NCBI RefSeq assembly: GCF_002443255.2
Contig: NW_019211455.1
Span: forward strand, 37,663,472-37,727,471
From: Varroa destructor
Taxonomy: Eukaryota > Arthropoda > Arachnida > Mesostigmata > Varroidae
Direction of reading: 5' to 3'
Length of the DNA: 64,000 nucleotides
Position numbers and translations under genes: made by a program. Shown here piece after piece: positions 26,801 through 40,100 of the stretch (positions are counted from its first letter, which is position 1; each line of letters starts with the position of its first letter). The notes below the pieces were generated by a model. The model made no database searches. It saw only the letters and a list, made by a program, of their open reading frames with translations, and was not told where the DNA came from.

Positions 26801-29800
26801 GATAAGAAAAAGTACAGCTTTACATTTTTCAGATGGCCACACAACTCTAGTCCGACACATCCCCACCTCATGCTCCCAACTTGAACCGAAAATCAAGGGA
26901 CTATCGGGGTTCCAAAGCGAGCCAACGAGCGTTGACACTTACCGGGCTGCGGCATCGCAACGCCTTCGGAAATAGAGTTGGTCGCTCGTTGGCCTGCTTC
27001 GTTCATTTGTTCGTTGGTTTTTTGGATGGGTCGGTGGGGGTAACTGGCTGCCGTCAAGGAGAGCCAGCAGCGACGTGTGTGGGAGGGTCTGTGTCTGTCT
27101 GTATGTGCGGCCACACGTGTGGCCATGGTCGAAAGGGCGGAGGGGCACCACTGTCTTCCGTTGGCGCAGTCGCACGCAGTTCACGTATAACGCAGATAGA
27201 GAGAATGTAACGGTGCTGCTACGGTCCCTCCCCTTTTGTCCTCCGCTTGGTCATCAACACAAGCACCTGCATTTCGCTATTTTCAACAATAGTCATCAGA
27301 TAATAACGATAACAACCCATTAGATCCTAAAGCATTTTATAATGCCACAACAGAAAAGAATCGAACTTACTTTTATGTACATCTCGAACGTTCCAATGTT
27401 TTACACCTATACACCACAAACAGTAATGTAAATATGAACGTATCACCATAACCTATTGTTTATATAAATCTGGACGTAAGTGTGAGCTCTTGACGTTCTG
27501 TATCTCCCAAATTATTCGAGTCCATAAAGGAGTGACCCTGTTATCTCTTTTTTTGCCTGAGGCAATGTTACTAATCGGCAATAGCGGACGTAGCGCGCGG
27601 AACATTCAAAAATATTATCTTTTAATGAAACGATAATCAACAAGGTCCTTTGAGAGCTCTCCTGTTTTTCGTCATGATAATTCCGTCTTTTACAGTTATA
27701 GCATTTCTCGCCTAGCCGAACCTGATTTAAACAGGTGGAATCAAAAGCTGTATTCACCGGTTGCTACACCTATCGCACACGATATGATTGAAGAATTTTT
27801 TCCGGTCTTCGCTGCAAGGTAGTGCAGAAAGATGCTAAGGCCGTTGTTTTCGTTCGCAAAATCGACGCCGGCAGACGGAGCGAAAGCTGAAGGCAGGCAG
27901 ACACATTGTGTTCCTCCTCCTTCCTCCTCCTCCTCCTCCTCCTCCTCGTGCTTATTCTTGTTCCCTTCCGCCGCCGCTGCCGTCGTCTTCGACCTCTCTC
28001 TGACGTTACGCAAGCGGTCGACTGAGGAGACTGTGAGAAAAGACGAAGAACGAACGAAAGTAGTTGTAGCGGTAACAGTAGTAGTCGTAATATTAGTACC
28101 AGTGGAACGAGTATCACAATGTGTCTGCCTGCCTTCAGCTTTCGCTCCGTCTGCCGGCGTCGATTTTGCGAACGAAAACAACGGCCTTAGCATCTTTCTG
28201 CACTACCTTGCAGCGAAGACCGGAAAAAATTCTTCAATCATATCGTGTGCGATAGGTGTAGCAACCGGTGAATACAGCTTTTGATTCCACCTGTTTAAAT
28301 CAGGTTCGGCTAGGCGAGAAATGCTATAACTGTAAAAGACGGAATTATCATGACGAAAAACAGGAGAGCTCTCAAAGGACCTTGTTGATTATCGTTTCAT
28401 TAAAAGATAATATTTTTGAATGTTCCGCGCGCTACGTCCGCTATTGCCGATTAGTAACATTGCCTCAGGCAAAAAAAGAGATAACAGGGTCACTCCTTTA
28501 TGGACTCGAATAATTTGGGAGATACAGAACGTCAAGAGCTCACACTTACGTCCAGATTTATATAAACAATAGGTTATGGTGATACGTTCATATTTACATT
28601 ACTGTTTGTGGTGTATAGGTGTAAAACATTGGAACGTTCGAGATGTACATAAAAGTAAGTTCGATTCTTTTCTGTTGTGGCATTATAAAATGCTTTAGGA
28701 TCTAATGGGTTGTTATCGTTATTATCTGATGACTATTGTTGAAAATAGCGAAATGCAGGTGCTTGTGTTGATGACCAAGCGGAGGACAAAAGGGGAGGGA
28801 CCGTAGCAGCACCGTTACATTCTCTCTATCTGCGTTATACGTGAACTGCGTGCGACTGCGCCAACGGAAGACAGTGGTGCCCCTCCGCCCTTTCGACCAT
28901 GGCCACACGTGTGGCCGCACATACAGACAGACACAGACCCTCCCACACACGTCGCTGCTGGCTCTCCTTGACGGCAGCCAGTTACCCCCACCGACCCATC
29001 CAAAAAACCAACGAACAAATGAACGAAGCAGGCCAACGAGCGACCAACTCTATTTCCGAAGGCGTTGCGATGCCGCAGCCCGGTAAGTGTCAACGCTCGT
29101 TGGCTCGCTTTGGAACCCCGATAGTCCCTTGATTTTCGGTTCAAGTTGGGAGCATGAGGTGGGGATGTGTCGGACTAGAGTTGTGTGGCCATCTGAAAAA
29201 TGTAAAGCTGTACTTTTTCTTATCGCGACAGCGTTGCAGCTAAGCGGCGCCGCGGCTGTGTGGTGGGGCCTTACTGCCAGCTAGGCAAGCGTTCGTCGAA
29301 CGGTGCCGCCCCTACCAGCGCAAGTCGTGTGGTTCCGTGCGTCTCGACGCGTTCATCGGAAGCAAGCTCGGCTTGCTGCTTCTGAGCGCCTTGTAGAAAC
29401 GTGGTTTGTTATCCAGCTGGGGAACTGGCTCGCTACCAGGTTACGCAGATGTCCTCGTACATTTACGCAGGAACAGCTTACACTTGAACCGGTAGTAAAC
29501 GTACTTACAAAGTCCCCTTCATCGTATTGCTATGGTGATCCTGTGAGGCGGCGGAGACGGCTTCTTGATGGACGGGTTGCGATGGCTGTGTGCCACAGGG
29601 GGCGTTGGGGCCGCTGCTGACTCACCTCCGACCGACTGGCCGGTGGTAATGGTGTACCGCTTCCTCGTCACAGGAAGGTAGTCGACGCTGGATGGACGCG
29701 GTGGAGGGGATAACTTTTCTCCCAGCACGTTGACTGATCGCTAGACCCGTGCGGAATTCTGATTCCGGTCGGTCGCAAGCGATTTTCCACTGCTTCGGAC

Positions 29801-32800
29801 ACTAAGCTCGACAAGCGCAGCGACCTCGGCAACATCGACTGTGGCTACATAATGCGACCACCTCAAGGTTTCTGCTGAAGTCGCCGCTTCGCAGCGGTAT
29901 TCGTTTTTCATTCACCAGAGGTATGAAAATCAGTGTAAAGCCCACAAGATGTATGGCACACCCTTACGGACAGGGCGTATACATCAACGATGCCTATAAC
30001 TATGCCAAGGATGGTTTTAGCTACTTTTACACGTTTCTGCTGCAATTCCCTGCACGCAGTGAGATGGATAGCTACAATTCAAATCGGATCTATTCGTCGA
30101 GCCTTCGTTAGGTTGATTCCAGTAAAAATTGTCTGTCTCCGTTTGTGTCACCTGATTCGAATCCAAATAACTCATGTGAAATTTCCCTATGTTTATGCAA
30201 GCTACCTTTAATGCTGGCTGCGCGAAGATCCGACCGTCTCGACTGCTCCATTAGCACAGTAGATCGCTATAGCCGCTCACGCATACTTCGTACGAGTAAT
30301 GTGCCGATTAGCAAGCATGGCGTTCATAAACAAACATATACATCGATATAATGTGTTTAAATTCTTCGTAAAATTGTCTGCAATGCGAAAGTCGGTCTCT
30401 CGTGTAGGGTTTCGTACCCTTCTCGAAACGACTGCCATCCTTGCTAAGCATATTTTGTGCTGAAGGATTATGAATTTCATCACTATCATCGTCCCAGCAG
30501 ACATATTCGATAAAATAAATTATTGATAACCTAACGAATATCGCATAACCCACATGAAGGCGCTTCCGAAGTATGATTGGGTATCCCACAACCCGTTTTA
30601 GGTTGGATGTGGAACATTATTGTCTTTGATGACGTATTTGTTCTCCAACACTCCTCAATCAACCGACGACCTCAGTTATTTGTTTTTGCTAAGTAGTTCT
30701 AAACACAAATTCTGTCACCAGTCCATGCCGCAATAGATTTTGCTGCAGTATACCGCCGTTTTTCTTACATGTTTGTGTATACACCAACTGAATAAATGTA
30801 TTTTTTTTTTTGTCGAAAGGCATTCTGATATGAAGGGCGACAATTCCCAACAGGAACAACTTACCAAAAATGCTGCTATAGCTGAAGCAGACTGACTGGT
30901 ACACACTTATACGAACTGTAGAAACCAATGATCTTACGTACATACACACCTATCTTTCATTCGGCGGAGGAGATTTCTAATGGTAATCTGAGTAATAAAA
31001 ATTACTAACATATCGCAATGTAGATACCCAGGTTTACTGATACAAATGATTCATTTTAACGTTGGACCATACATAGGTCATGTCAAATAGGCTTCACTTT
31101 CCTTAAAATAATCCTGGACCATTTTTCTAATATCTGAATAGCCGAATTTGTAAGGGTTATATCTCCTCGGTGTATCTATCGCCTACCGTGTCGAAAAGCT
31201 AACATGAAGAAATGGTTAGTGTGTATTTTTTTTTTTTTTTTTTTGTTCTCGCAATATCTACTCTGATGTGCCTGAAACTATGCCTGAATGAACAAGTATT
31301 CTTTTTTTAACAACATTATGACTACCTACATATCCAGCGCCTTATCTACCGCGTGAACGCGTTGTTCAGAGCAATATGACCTAATAGAAAGGTGGGATCC
31401 CGCAAACAGCACCAATATAGCCGAACCTCAACAGCACGGATAGAAAAAATTCTACTAAGGATAATTTTGAAATATATTCGTCCTTTGAACAGCAACGTAA
31501 ACACTTCCGAAGTTACTGATAACTTCGCCGTGACAAAATGATGAAAATGTCTGCCATTTTTTCAAATATTGTTCTGCTTTCCTATTTTGTCATGCTTTGT
31601 GTGCTTGTAGGAGAGACGCTATTCTAACTATTGTCATAAATGTTTGCTTATAAAGCAAAAAATAGGAATCGAATGACGGTAGGGAAGAGCCAAAAACACA
31701 GTTGTTGAGCAACACCCAGGGACGACTAGAAAAAACATAGCATCACTGACAGATAATTTTGATATTATTAATACTTATATAGGTCTACCTCCTACCTTAA
31801 GTAGTATAAGTGCTGAACTGAAGAAAATCATATATATATATAACTGGTATAAAGAATGTTTTAAAAAGAATATCTACGGCTGCAGCGACAGCTTGTTTTA
31901 TAACATTGTAGTGTTTAAGGCTTACGTATATTGCCATATAGTGCACGTCCCGTGTAGTGAACCAAGTGAAGCCGCTATAACTGGAAGTGACAAGGGGGAA
32001 GGTCAGCTCAAGCGCAGGCTAAAACGACGACAGAATTATGCAGTATTTTTTGTGACGTTAATTAGTGTTTACTATTTACCAGATTTATCAATTGGAATTG
32101 CTATCTAAAAAAAAACAGTGTGATACTGCTACACGATTTGGCTGAACATATGATCTCTAATAACGTAGTGATACAAGCTATAAATCGTACATTTTATGGC
32201 TGAATATTGCTGGCATGTATACACTGCTGAGGTTCCTTCGCAGCTTCCGCACTGGCGGTTCAAAAAGACTTCACATCCGAAAGTTACGAAGAGCTCTAGG
32301 TTGAGGGTCGGCGAAGAAAAATTTTTACACAATGCTATTCATGTAAATATCGTGCCTCGTGTGGGAATAAATAATAATAACAGCAGCAGCGGTAACAGTA
32401 TTGATATTCGCTAAAAGCTATCCGACCAGAGGCGATGATGATGGTCATTATGTCTACAAGGTTCACTCACCTTGCACTGTTTTAGCGGCAGATAGGCAAA
32501 CGACGACGCGCGAATCGTTTTGTACTACCCGGCAAGGCTTTTGAGCTCAGAGAGGCGAGGTAGGATGGAGAAACAGAATAGAAACTAACAAATAGGGAAC
32601 GCGGATGAAGCAGTCGCATAGAGCTATGGATAGGATGCGGGCCGGCAGTCTGCCCGCTACACGAAAACCAATACCAGTTGCATTAGCAGCTAGGCAGGAA
32701 AAAATAGCGTCGAAAAAGCTCCTTCTTCTCATTGTATTCGTCGGCCACACCACGATGATGATGATGACGGTGACGATGATAATGCCTCTCTTTGCTGTGG

Positions 32801-34112
32801 GGGGTTGCGTGAAGAGACAGAAGTGATCTTGGAGGAAGACGTTCAATCATGCGTCCGTAGTTTGGTTCCAGTTCCGTTGATGCTATCCGAACTGTGCCTG
32901 GAGTGCTTCAGGTGCCCCCTTCAGCGTTTTCGCTCGGCGAACAATCTGCTGCCGAAGCTATTCCTGCCAGTTGGTGGGTGCCAATGGTTACACCTACGCA
33001 TTGTCGTCGTTATGGGCTAAAAAGATCCATGAAGCAGAGAAAGACTTTATGCTTTTAAGCCGATGCTGGTGTAACCATTCATGGGCAGTGACTGTGTTTT
33101 ATCTATGACACATCGGCAGCGTGTGCATGTTAGAATAGCTGGCCAGGTAGGTAGTTGTGGGGGCAAACGTCCTTGTGCTCCTTTGTTTCTTTGACTAAAT
33201 TGGCCAGCGTCTGTTTTAGCGAGAGGTTTGCCGGCTGCCACGAACATGTAGCACTTGTCTCAGAGAATCGCGAGGCAGCCTGACTGGCTAGACTAAGGTA
33301 AGTTATACCAGCTCTGCTTAGCTCAGTCCCGGCTGTATGAACTGCTTGCAATACTACGGCTGCCTCTTCTATGCCGTAAAAAGTGTTGCCAACTGTTGAT
33401 ATATAGTTCGATATAAAATCACGCTCCGTTATATGAGCACTCCGGACACTGAGCAAGACCAAATAAAGTTGCGCCGTAAAGAGTATTTCGTTATCACGTT
33501 TAGGGACTTTTTGACGAGCCTGACTGTGACAAGACTGTTTCATGTGTAGGCAGATGCTAGGATAGAGAACTAGCTTGCACACTATTAGGCTACTACCGAA
33601 ATGCAAAACCTAAACACAGACGAAAGGTACGATGACTGTGAATTTACAAACAAATGCCACCGGCCAAGTGAATAATGTTTACCCTGTTATACTAGTTCAG
33701 TTCTCCAAAGTTTCTGGTGCTGCAGTGGCGTTTCATCGACTGGCGCTTACTAGATCCGCCATTTCTGTTGCTGCTCAGTCCGTCGTTGTTGTTGGTAATC
33801 AAAAGCGGTCAACAACCGGTCCAAGTCAATGCTTGGATTAAATGGAAGGCCGTTCTCAATCTGGTCAGCTTCGTCGCCTCTCTTCCCCGTGTTTTTCTCT
33901 CTTCTTTTTTCCGTTCTCTGCCTGAATCGCTCGCACTCTGCCGCCCGTGTGCCTCGTTGTTTCTCTCGGTTTACCCTCATTCGTTCACCGGCCCCTGTCC
34001 TCGTCGACTTTCCGGAGCGCCCGACCATCCAACGTTCAATGTCAGTTTACAACGGCAACCAGCAGTGAAGTACCGGCAGGCAGAAGAGGGTGCTTATTGC
34101 AAAGAAATTATA

Positions 34113-34194
<82 letters not shown>

Positions 34195-37100
34195 TATGGA
34201 TGTGTTTGCTCTGCTCGCCCCGTCGGCTTGCGCGCCCCCTGCCGGTTCATGCCAGTACATCCCTTAGAGCCAGCCGGAGCCTCGTTCGCCTAGCAGCTTC
34301 ACTGCTGCAGCTCTTCTACCGAACTCTACCCCCTCCTCCCCTAGGCCCTCTAGAAGTCCCCTTCTATCTATACCCCAGGCCTTTGCCCCTTTTGATGCCC
34401 TTCCGTCCTGCACCCCCTCCCCCCCAGGCCTTCTTGCTCCATGTTGGTTCCCGGTCAGCAGCTACCCGAAATACCCACTACTACTACCATCACCAGCACC
34501 GCGACGACGACGACTAGCGGCAGCAGGCTGCGCCGGCGCCCGCGGGCCTGTGCCCGTTGCCCTTCGGCGGCCAGCTCGGGGTTGGAAGGACCGCTGTTCG
34601 TTGGTCCTGGTGGCCCTCTCCCGCTGCTTCCCGCTCTTCGGCCCCGGCAAAGCGCGTAGGGCTTAATAATATCGATTTTGAGTGTGCACAGTGCAGTGCA
34701 CATGGCGCCTGTACAGGCTCACAAGAGGCCAGACTCTGCTGTGAGGTTGTCCTTTCGCACACGGCCCTTAACTAGGACCATAGGATATCCGGCAGCAAAG
34801 CACCAAGTTACAAAGCGACCCGACCAGCAGCAGTCCCTGTGTCATAGCATAAAGTAGAAAAAGGCAGGCCGGACAAACTTTTCAGTTTGAAATGGGCTTC
34901 TGATAATTCCGAACGACTATCAGCGTTCCAAATCTGAAGACCGTACGAGCTTCATGAGGTCTGTTTTTGTAGATGATGAAGCGGTAATATAAATTACATT
35001 TGTCGTATAACAACGTTTTTGTGGTACGCGTTCACGTCCATGCACAGCAATGGCTCAACAATTTAAAGGTGACATGTTTTAGGTACAAATTAGGTATGGT
35101 TAAAAGGCTGTATTAGGGATTTTAAGCGCGTGCAAAAAGGTGTGAGATCAGTATACTTATTATTGAAATATGTATGGTAACAAAGATGCCATTATTACAC
35201 ACTCTTTGTGCACAGCGATAGACCACCTGTGATAATACTGATCGCGCTACTTTCACCTAAAGAGATACCCACCTCGCTTTATTCTATGCACCTGCAAGTC
35301 TAACAGAAGTGTAGGATGGTGATCACAAAAGGACTAATAATGTGAAGAGAAAACGGTAACCAACAAATCTGTGTCTGAGGTACATGTGGCCGAACGAATC
35401 GAGGCAGCAAGCAGCTGTGAGAGCGTACGAGCCGTCAACATAAGGCGAGCCCTTTACGGACGAATGTCCATTGGCCTCAGTTGCCTCTGCTGCTCGTACT
35501 GTCTCTTGCCTACTACTGCTATTCGCTAGAACTCCTCTTGTGTGTTATCGCTGATACGGTACGGCCTCTGCTACTGCAACTACAGACAGTGCCCCAACGC
35601 ATGCTACGAGTGGCGGAGATCGTGGTGTTCTCCTTCGAAGGCAGTCAGCGAGCGACCGATCGACCAAGCGTCCGTTGCCACTACGATGATTGCAATGTGC
35701 GTGCTATTAATGCAGGCAGCAGTCACAGCAGCAGCGGCAGTAGTAATGCAGCGCTGCAGGGTAGCCCCCCACCCTACAGCCCTCCCCTTGCTACATATCC
35801 TTTCCCTCTCGCCCTGCCCACGATAGCTGTGTGGCCCCTGCCACTGCTGCTGTTCCCTCCTGCTGTGTGCGCCCCAATTTAGATGCCCCAGCCAATCCGA
35901 CCCCCCGTTTGCTTCATCCTACATCTCTCCCCGACAGCTACATACACACACAACACGCGCACATACAAACAGGCCTATACACACACGGGCAGGCACATAG
36001 ATGGCTGCTGCCAGCATCGTCGTCGTCCTGCTGTTGGTCCTGGCCCACGTCGTTCCTGAACGGCAGCTACTTTGCTGGCTGCCTGCAAGGCATCAGCAGG
36101 AAGCAGGCATGCAGCAGTCTTGCAGCTGCAAGTCACCCGCCCGTTCGCTCGTTGCTTGCGTGCTTGGTTGGTGGACTCGTTCGTCCGTCCTTCCGTCGGC
36201 TGCCTGCTTGTCTGCCTGCCACCGGCTGCCGAGGAGGAAAGGAACCTGCGGAAAGGGCGGCTTCGCTGATGGGCAGCAGCACAGGGACAGGCTCGCGCCG
36301 CCACCCAGCAGCTGCAGCCAACATCTCGTTCTGTCCTGTCGACTCGACGGACGACGACGTCGCAATCGTCGAGGGTAGATGGGATGGGTTGGTTCGTTGC
36401 TGCTGCTGCTGGGTGGATGGGTGGATTGAGTGTATATGGGTGGGTAGGTGGGGAACTGGCTGACTGCGTTGGGAAGGGGCCCAACGCCGACGGTTGAGGC
36501 TTAAAAACGGACGCAGGCTCTGCCTGCTCTTGGGAAGCACTTTCGGGGAGCTTTTGGGACACTGTTAAGGAGGGAGCAGGTTTGCGATGCGCCGCTCGAA
36601 CTGGCAAATTGCTTCACCATTACCATTGGCACTCTGTGCATTTTTACTGTTCGGTAGCGACAACAGCAGTCTCACCACTGGAATGGATCACATCGTCCTG
36701 CCATTGTGATTTGATTCGTTGTCAAATGAGAACCAAGAAAATGGAAAACAATGCATCCTACCTTGCCAAACCACATACCACCATGTTCATCTGCGCCTCT
36801 GGGCTTCATATGTAATGAGCGCACCGCGTCATTCCGACCTTGTTTCTCAATGAACAAGACACAGTACAAGAGAAGATGCTACTCATACTCTGTAGAAATA
36901 GCCGTCACGATCGGCGACCAGAAAGCGCCGGAAAAAACCTGGCCTAACTCGAGCTTGGCGCTGGAATAGAGACCAGAACGAGCAATTCGTTGACAATCGG
37001 CCAGACGAGGCAAGTTACTGGGCCCTTCACTGGAAGCAACGGTAATTGGATGAGCAAAAATGTTCAGAGCTTACTGTCTTCAATTGCTCTCACTGTAGAA

Positions 37101-40100
37101 CGGTAGCCTGCGTCGTTCAGAGCAACTTTGGGGGCATTTCTGCTGGGGACTGGTGCTGTGTTAAGGGTGGATCATCGGTTTGTTCCCACTAGGAAACCCC
37201 ACCCTCATCCCCTCATACCGCTGCAGTGGCAATGCTGCCCCTCGCGCCAATCAATAGTTGGCATTAGACCTTAATCTCATTTTATCTTTCACTGCGTCGT
37301 CACCGCCCTCGCGCTTCTTCAAAGGGACAACGACGATCACCGCTGCCTTTGCCACCGCTTCTGCCATCGCCGCTACCAACAGCGGCGTATCCCCTCCTGA
37401 TGTCGTCGTCATCTTCCTACCTACGCGTCTGCTCCACCATAGCCAGTAGCAGTACCGCTGGCCGTACGTACTCCAGTTGCCCCCACCTCCCGCTCGCTAG
37501 CCGCCCGAATCCCGACAGCAGTTCGCTCACTTTGCGCTTTGATCGCCCCCCCCCCCCCCTCCCCCCCAACTCCCGCCACTACAACTCCAGCTGCAAAAAA
37601 TGTAAATTTGATTCTAAGAGATTCTAACTAAGACATCCGCACTTAGCGTCATCCCATTCGCCTACTTAATGCCATTGGCAATCATCAAGCACCCCCTGAA
37701 CCATCCCCAGCCATCCAGTCTGTCGGTCGTCTATCAGCCAGCAGCTGTAACCCAACTTTGCTAGCCAACGCCGATATTCGTTTTGCTCCTACCCTTGTAA
37801 GATCATCGAATGTCCTTTATTACAGCTCTGTAAAAAAGAGGCGGATGTGACACTACTTCTGTTCTTATAATGTTTGTACTCTTCTTCCATTCAGCAAATT
37901 CTCTATACTGATGTATCCGATCGCTTGTTATTTATCTCGAGACTATACCTACGAACACAGCAGGACCTGGTACCCAAAAGAAAAACGCGTCGCAATGGTA
38001 AATGGAAGTATCATTTTCATTACCATCGTAATTTCCGTACCCTTCAACGATAATTTGGGCACAAACGAACTAGGGAAATAAACGTCACTTGACCTAACCT
38101 ATTTACGCGCGAACTGATGCTTCTACGCCTACTGCTGCTGGCGGACAACATGGTTTTACAAAAATTATCATTCATCTTAAAATAGGATGGATAGGGGACG
38201 ATAGATGAAGAAATGATAACGGAAGGCACTTAGGGTAAGCCTTTTTTTCGTCTGTGCGACGACATTCTGTTCGGTTCATCTTTTTTTCTTGAAAAAATGG
38301 AGTTGGGTCGTTTTCCGTTTGCTTTGTCGCGTGTGCAGGCCGGGTAGTGGTCTAAGAAAGAAGAGCTCCAGTCGCAAGGCCTGCTGATTGGCAGCATTCC
38401 TTGCCGCCACACGCAGCCTAACGCAAACCCACTCGACACGACGGCAAAACGCCGGCTGCTTCCGTCATTGCAGTAGCCTCTTTGGTGTTGACGCTACTGC
38501 TGTCTCTCCAAAAGCTATGCCAATTTGGCACAGCGAGACCAGACTAGGTACGAAGCGATACAGCAGCTAGGCCGCTTTCCGTCTTGGTTCCGTCGACGAC
38601 TCTGACTATTCCCTGTGGCCGGCTCTCGATGCCAGCAGTCCTCTGCCTGTTTTCATCTTTGCGCTCATCCATCTATCCAGCGTTGTGACTCGCTGTTTGC
38701 TAAGCACCGATCCGGGCAATGCGGCATTCAGGGAAAAGAATTTCAAATTAAAAATGTCATCTTGCTCTTGCTCGGATGAGGGCTCCTACTTAACAGTACT
38801 ATTCAGTACAGCCAAGCCGAGTGCGCGAGCTAGTCGGCAGGCAGGCAGGCAGGCGAACGGGCGACGGCGTACTGAATAATGGGAGCCACGGCGAACGCCT
38901 ATCTGTCTGTCCGTCCGTCCATCTGTCCTTTCATCTGTCCGTCTGTCTGTCTGTCTGCCGGGCCCTCTTTTTAGCCCCTTCCATAATTCCTCTCTTGGAA
39001 AAGTTCGAGCGACAATGGTTAGGGAGAAGGGGCTTAGTTAAAAATTGATTTTACGTCTGCATCGCTTCCCGTAACCGCGTTTCTCACGCATGGACGCAGG
39101 CTTCACGCACGTTCATAGGAGCACACGCATAGCCGCACCGTTGGTCTCTGCTCACTTCTATCGCCATTTTGTCAGCTTGCAGAGCGTAAAAAATTAAATG
39201 TTGAGTCGCTTGCTGCTGCGGATGCAGGGGCTTGTATTATTGTTTCAAGGTATTCTCTCCTCCGCTACACTAATAGTGGCAATAAACATTATCCGCTGGA
39301 CGAAATTCGTTTATACGTGGCATTTGCTCAAATAGAACTTCTAAATTTGATATAAATTTGACATTAGTCCTAAGCAAGCTGGCTCGTTTCGGTATCCGGC
39401 CAAGGGTCTCGAGTGTGGGATTAAATTTTGATTTGTCTATGCAGATCAATAAACGTGTGTCCTGCGTCAAGTGTCGCTAGCCGAAGGAAGACGAGCAGTC
39501 ATTTCACTGCTTTCACCTGTGTTCCATCTGGAATTTCACCGCTCTGGCCAGATACGATCTTTTCTAATTTGAGCCATATCAGGACCGCCATCCAAAAAAC
39601 AGCGACTGATTCGCCACAGGCGAGGACTCCAAGCGGCACTGCGAGGCAGACAATGCGCTCGAGTACGAGTACGAACGCTGGCGGTGTTTCAAAGATTTTG
39701 GGTTTTGGTTGTAAACCAGTCCCGCCTGACGCAGGCAGACGGCCCACTCATCAGTATACCCCACCCAGATCAAGATACAGGACCTGCAACAGTCACTGTT
39801 GTAGCTACATGATCATGAACTTTTGCACTGGATTTTCAGACAAATTACGAATAGACTAGGATAGATTTCTAAATTTTAGAATATAAGTCGGGACCTAATC
39901 TCCTGTGAAAGTTGTGCCAATGCAATGGTGGGAGCCTTTCTCCTGACCTAATGTCGGCACTCAAAATATAACATGGTAGACTATAGATTTATACGTATGA
40001 TAAATAGATGCCATTAATTAAGATATGCACCATACTTCGACATATGAGCTGTAAGTGGAATCCTACAAAATACATTTTGATCAAAATTATTTGCATTTTT

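Larger units (their letters stand above)
28115..34014 (+). repeat. Palindrome 2, right arm (B)
   Basis: The copy of the 5.9-kb arm that runs on without a break into the rest of intron 1, so it is taken as genuine. It is AT-rich except for a GC-richer section near 28.8-29.8 kb. No confident coding exon of the Tigger-like gene lies within it. Confidence 0.93.

Noticed and set aside
15575..34014. Interpretation as terminal inverted repeats of a giant transposon or a Polinton-like element
   Set aside because: Arms contain the host gene's own exon and intron sequence, no transposase or polymerase lies between them, the outer ends of A and B continue into unique sequence, and the duplicated arms end at an N gap.
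35831..36607. Two 210-codon ORFs on opposite strands
   Set aside because: Both are compositionally biased products of CTG/CAG and GTCC-like words in a GC-rich island.
38836..38958. CRISPR-like regularly spaced repeats
   Set aside because: The repeats are plain tetranucleotide microsatellites without spacers, in eukaryotic DNA.
39499..39747. 82-codon minus-strand ORF with a hydrophobic middle
   Set aside because: No recognised family, and an overlapping minus-strand frame and a plus-strand frame are also open. Nothing favours this one.
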